Part shown: piece by piece, positions 61,332 to 64,000 of the stretch
Numbering within the stretch: position 1 is the stretch's first letter
Layout of the letters: every line of letters starts with the position of its first letter
Virus record (IMG/VR): IMGVR_UViG_3300020474_000001
Location: 1 to 64,000 of that record
Length of the DNA: 64,000 bases
Source: a virus
Reading direction: 5' to 3' (one strand)
Position numbers and translations under genes: made by a program
The notes under the pieces: generated by a model
Seen by the model: the letters and a program-made list of their open reading frames with translations, nothing else
What the model was told of the DNA's origin: nothing
Database searches by the model: none

Positions 61332-63803
61332 TTAACCAATAAATTCTAAGAATTCATAGTCACTGGAATCAGATGAACCTATGGGAACAGGAACTACAGT
61401 TTTTCCTCCACCTGGCGACACAATTGTCGTCATGTCTCCTGGAATTACAACGATCATAGATTCTGCAGATCCATCTTCATAAGAAGCAAATTGACTAATT
61501 CCTTTCACTGAATTAGAAACCTTATCACCAAAAATAATACCACCACTTTCCATCTTTGGAAAACTATTCTTAATCATATTATAATACTCTGAACCCTTTA
61601 CATCATTTCCATCTGATGTTTCTCTGCCACTGTCAAGCCATCTAGATGCATTTCCATGACCAACAAGATGTGCATAAGCAAGAATAGAAAGTTTTTCTCT
61701 TGCTCCAGCACTTGCATATCTTTGATTATATGAAAGATAAGTATGATTTGCTACAGTATATCCAGCAAAAATCTTTTCTTGAAGATCTGGATTTTCTCTA
61801 AATGCAACCCTTTTAGGATTATCTGGATTATTGTCATGACCGGGATCTTTTAATTTTGCAATTCTCGCACCATCTGTCTTAGCCGGTCCACCCATTTGAT
61901 ACATACCATCATAATAATCACCGGAACCACCTGCTATTGAATAATTTCCACTACTCTCTCTCATTCCCAAAGTTTTTCTATATACATCCCAATCACCTAA
62001 AGATACTCCAATTTCTTCATACAGATTGTTTGATCCGCTGAAAGTCACGTCTTCAGAACTAGTTGAAGAATCTTCAGTTTCCTCACTACTACTTTTAGTA
62101 CTACGTCTGTTTTGTCTACGCTTATTCCAATTTGTAGAATTTGTAGAATTATCGCCACCTCCAGAATCGTCACTAAGAAGATCATCATCACGACGATCGA
62201 AATAAACCCTAAGAAATTGTTCCCTAAAAATATTCTTTATAATATCACTAGTATATAACTCGGATATCTTTTCTTCACTAAGGAGATTATAATCCCTAAA
62301 CATCAATAATAAACCGCTACTTATATTTTCATAATCTCTACCAACAATATTCTCATTATCTTTTTCATCAATAAAAGATTTTGCAGCTACTGTTAATATT
62401 GGTCCAAAATATTTCATTGAAGAAACATCATTATATTTTTTAAGATCTTCAGAGTCAATATTAGATTCTTTTGAGAAGGAATATGGTTGAGGATCAATTA
62501 TATTTGCACGAACATAATCACTTTTAATATCAGGAGTATCATCAGAAACCTCACCACCTTTGCTTCTAGCTTCAGTTCTAGAATCAAGTTTGACTTTTTT
62601 ACCACCAAATATAGAATCGTATATAAATCCACCAAGAGACGCTCCGCCTTGACCGCCAAGATACATTCCTATCGCAGTTCCTACGCCTGGAATAGGAATC
62701 AATGACCCCAGCAAACCACCTACCCAAATACCTATACCAGAACCAATTCCACGAAATGCTGCTTTACCTACTGGATCTCCAGCCGCCCAGGATAATACAA
62801 ACTCCATAAGACCACCAATAAATGGTAGGTTTCTAACAATAGGTTTGAGTATTCCTGCAGCTGCTTTAATTGATTTTGCTGCGCCTCTTTTACCAAGAAC
62901 CTTTACCGCAGCATTTCTACCAAAGTTGGAGATAGAAGATCTAGCATACTTGCCACCCAAACTCTTAACTGTATCAGAACCAAACCTTTGTATGGCAGCA
63001 TTTTTACCAAACCTAGAAGCATATCTTCGTGTGGCATCAACCGACACAGATCCTCGTTTAGCTCTACCAGGTCCTGATACTGACGGTCTATTTGAATTCT
63101 GTTTAGGTGGTCTAGTAGAAGCTGCAAGTAACCCAACTACAATAGCACCATTTAGAAATGTATTTAAAAGAGAAGATACCTTATCAAAATTTTCTACCCC
63201 ATCCTCTCCAAATAAATTTCCAACAATCCCACGAGTAAAATCATATGCTCTGTATCCAAAGTCAACAAGATTTACCAGTCCACTTAATATTCCCTTGCCT
63301 ATAGCATAACCACCAGAGACAAGAAAATTTACTGCAGGAGTAGCAATATTAACAATATTCGTGAGGTATGGTAAGAATTCAAGAAGTTTATAAATTAAAA
63401 ATCCAGAAGTAACATTAGCCAAAAACCCAAATAAAGAATCCCCTATGCCAAGATTTGGAACTTTAATTGGATTCTTTTTAATTATATTTTTAACAGAATT
63501 TTCAAAAGATTTTTCTCTTTTCGATCTAGTTATTCTTTCCTGATTTTGATTATTCTTTTTTTGAGATTCTTTTTCTATCTTTTTTTTCTTAGTATAGTAA
63601 TCTTTTCTTAAAACCAATACAGAAGAAATTTCTTGAGTAGTATTCAGAATTGGTGGAAGTATATTTTCTACAGATGTAAGTGTCCCTCTGATAGTATTTC
63701 CACTTAAAGGACTACTATTGATAATATTATTGCTAAGATTTCTATCTGTAGGTCTTGGTGTATACACACCCGTGCTACTAATGTTGCCTGTAATTCTAGC
63801 CAT
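61332..63803 (-). CDS. tape-measure-like protein with C-terminal transglycosylase-like domain
   Basis: 823 aa, ATG at 63803, 1 nt after the previous stop. Residues about 70-112 are a charged helix (KKKKIEKESQKKNNQNQE). About 122-185 and 350-400 are hydrophobic segments (FGFLANVTSGFLIYKLLEFL, IGIWVGGLLGSLIPIPGVG), with Gly/Ala/Lys-rich repeats between (RYASRFGKNAAIQRFG, RSSISNFGRNAAVKVLG), a layout seen in tail tape-measure proteins. Residues about 596-750 carry MRESSGNYSIAGGSGDYYDG then MYQMG, like the catalytic Glu-Ser motif of lytic transglycosylases, and ILAYAHLVGHG. It may cut peptidoglycan during DNA entry, replacing the lysozyme missing from the gp5-like protein. Confidence 0.72.
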   Translation of the reverse strand: MARITGNISSTGVYTPRPTDRNLSNNIINSSPLSGNTIRGTLTSVENILPPILNTTQEISSVLVLRKDYYTKKKKIEKESQKKNNQNQERITRSKREKSFENSVKNIIKKNPIKVPNLGIGDSLFGFLANVTSGFLIYKLLEFLPYLTNIVNIATPAVNFLVSGGYAIGKGILSGLVNLVDFGYRAYDFTRGIVGNLFGEDGVENFDKVSSLLNTFLNGAIVVGLLAASTRPPKQNSNRPSVSGPGRAKRGSVSVDATRRYASRFGKNAAIQRFGSDTVKSLGGKYARSSISNFGRNAAVKVLGKRGAAKSIKAAAGILKPIVRNLPFIGGLMEFVLSWAAGDPVGKAAFRGIGSGIGIWVGGLLGSLIPIPGVGTAIGMYLGGQGGASLGGFIYDSIFGGKKVKLDSRTEARSKGGEVSDDTPDIKSDYVRANIIDPQPYSFSKESNIDSEDLKKYNDVSSMKYFGPILTVAAKSFIDEKDNENIVGRDYENISSGLLLMFRDYNLLSEEKISELYTSDIIKNIFREQFLRVYFDRRDDDLLSDDSGGGDNSTNSTNWNKRRQNRRSTKSSSEETEDSSTSSEDVTFSGSNNLYEEIGVSLGDWDVYRKTLGMRESSGNYSIAGGSGDYYDGMYQMGGPAKTDGARIAKLKDPGHDNNPDNPKRVAFRENPDLQEKIFAGYTVANHTYLSYNQRYASAGAREKLSILAYAHLVGHGNASRWLDSGRETSDGNDVKGSEYYNMIKNSFPKMESGGIIFGDKVSNSVKGISQFASYEDGSAESMIVVIPGDMTTIVSPGGGKTVVPVPIGSSDSSDYEFLEFIG

Positions 63804-63804
63804 T

Positions 63805-64000
63805 CTACATCACCCCAAGAGTCTTGAGTTTTCTTGAAGAAATAAAAGATGCATCCAGCATTTCAATATCGTTAGCAACTTCATCAGATGAAGGGATTAC
63901 AACTTGACCAGTATCACCTTCAGAAATAAATGTAACGACTGGTTCGCTCTTCACGGGTGGGTTTGGTATTAATGCACTTGAATTTTTACTTGCAAAAGAA
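63805..64000 (-). CDS. C-terminal end of an unidentified protein (start beyond window)
   Basis: The final 64 codons are in frame to TAG at 63805-63807, one base before the next ATG. Visible sequence includes IPNPPVKSEPVVTFISEG, DTGQVVIPSSDEVANDIE and ends SSRKLKTLGVM. Too little remains to name it; tight spacing indicates the same operon as the tape-measure-like gene. Confidence 0.7.
   Translation of the reverse strand, partial: SFASKNSSALIPNPPVKSEPVVTFISEGDTGQVVIPSSDEVANDIEMLDASFISSRKLKTLGVM

Overview
The window looks like part of the late virion-structure region of a marine T4-like myovirus, most probably a cyanophage of Synechococcus or Prochlorococcus. The evidence is AT-rich DNA, every gene on the minus strand (transcription runs from 64000 towards 1), T4-type late promoters (TATAAATA and near variants such as TCTAAATA) before many genes, recognisable gp27-like and gp5-like baseplate hub proteins, several 2-oxoglutarate/Fe(II) oxygenases and a small tRNA group. 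A related T4-like phage of another marine host cannot be excluded from sequence alone.

Layout in transcription order. (1) 64.0-49.4 kb, tail hub and baseplate: the end of an unidentified gene, a tape-measure-like protein with a C-terminal transglycosylase-like domain, gp27-like hub, a 73-aa protein, a gp5-like OB-fold hub without lysozyme, a 1773-aa structural protein, a beta-helix spike-like protein, two tandem paralogs and a 402-aa protein. (2) 49.4-48.2 kb, an early-type island: a perfect sigma70-type promoter, a 77-aa gene, tRNA-Ile(TAT), an unidentified structured RNA, tRNA-Leu(TAA), an 89-aa gene and tRNA-Thr(TGT). (3) 48.2-38.4 kb, large structural and fibre proteins: a 1932-aa beta-helix/fibre protein, an Ig plus Gly-rich protein, a modular fibre and a 2OG oxygenase. 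(4) 39.0-30.5 kb, the most interesting stretch: collagen-like and Gly-rich virion proteins interleaved with three 2OG-Fe(II) oxygenases, an Asp/Asn beta-hydroxylase-like protein and two sulfotransferases. (5) 30.5-1, an unusually large arsenal of modular fibre/adhesin genes. A few N-terminal docking domains are joined to Ig-like, PKD, FN3-like, beta-propeller, Gly-rich or repeat-rich bodies, and several genes are separate units bounded by a terminator joined to a late promoter.

How it may work together: the hub and tape measure build the tail. The many proteins with shared N-terminal domains probably occupy a limited number of baseplate or tail sites and vary host recognition. The oxygenases and sulfotransferases are best read, as inference, as a modification set that hydroxylates and perhaps sulfates the Gly-X-Y/Gly-rich virion proteins beside them, although they could act on host molecules. 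One oxygenase pair has its own sigma70-type promoter, so it may be made before the structural proteins.
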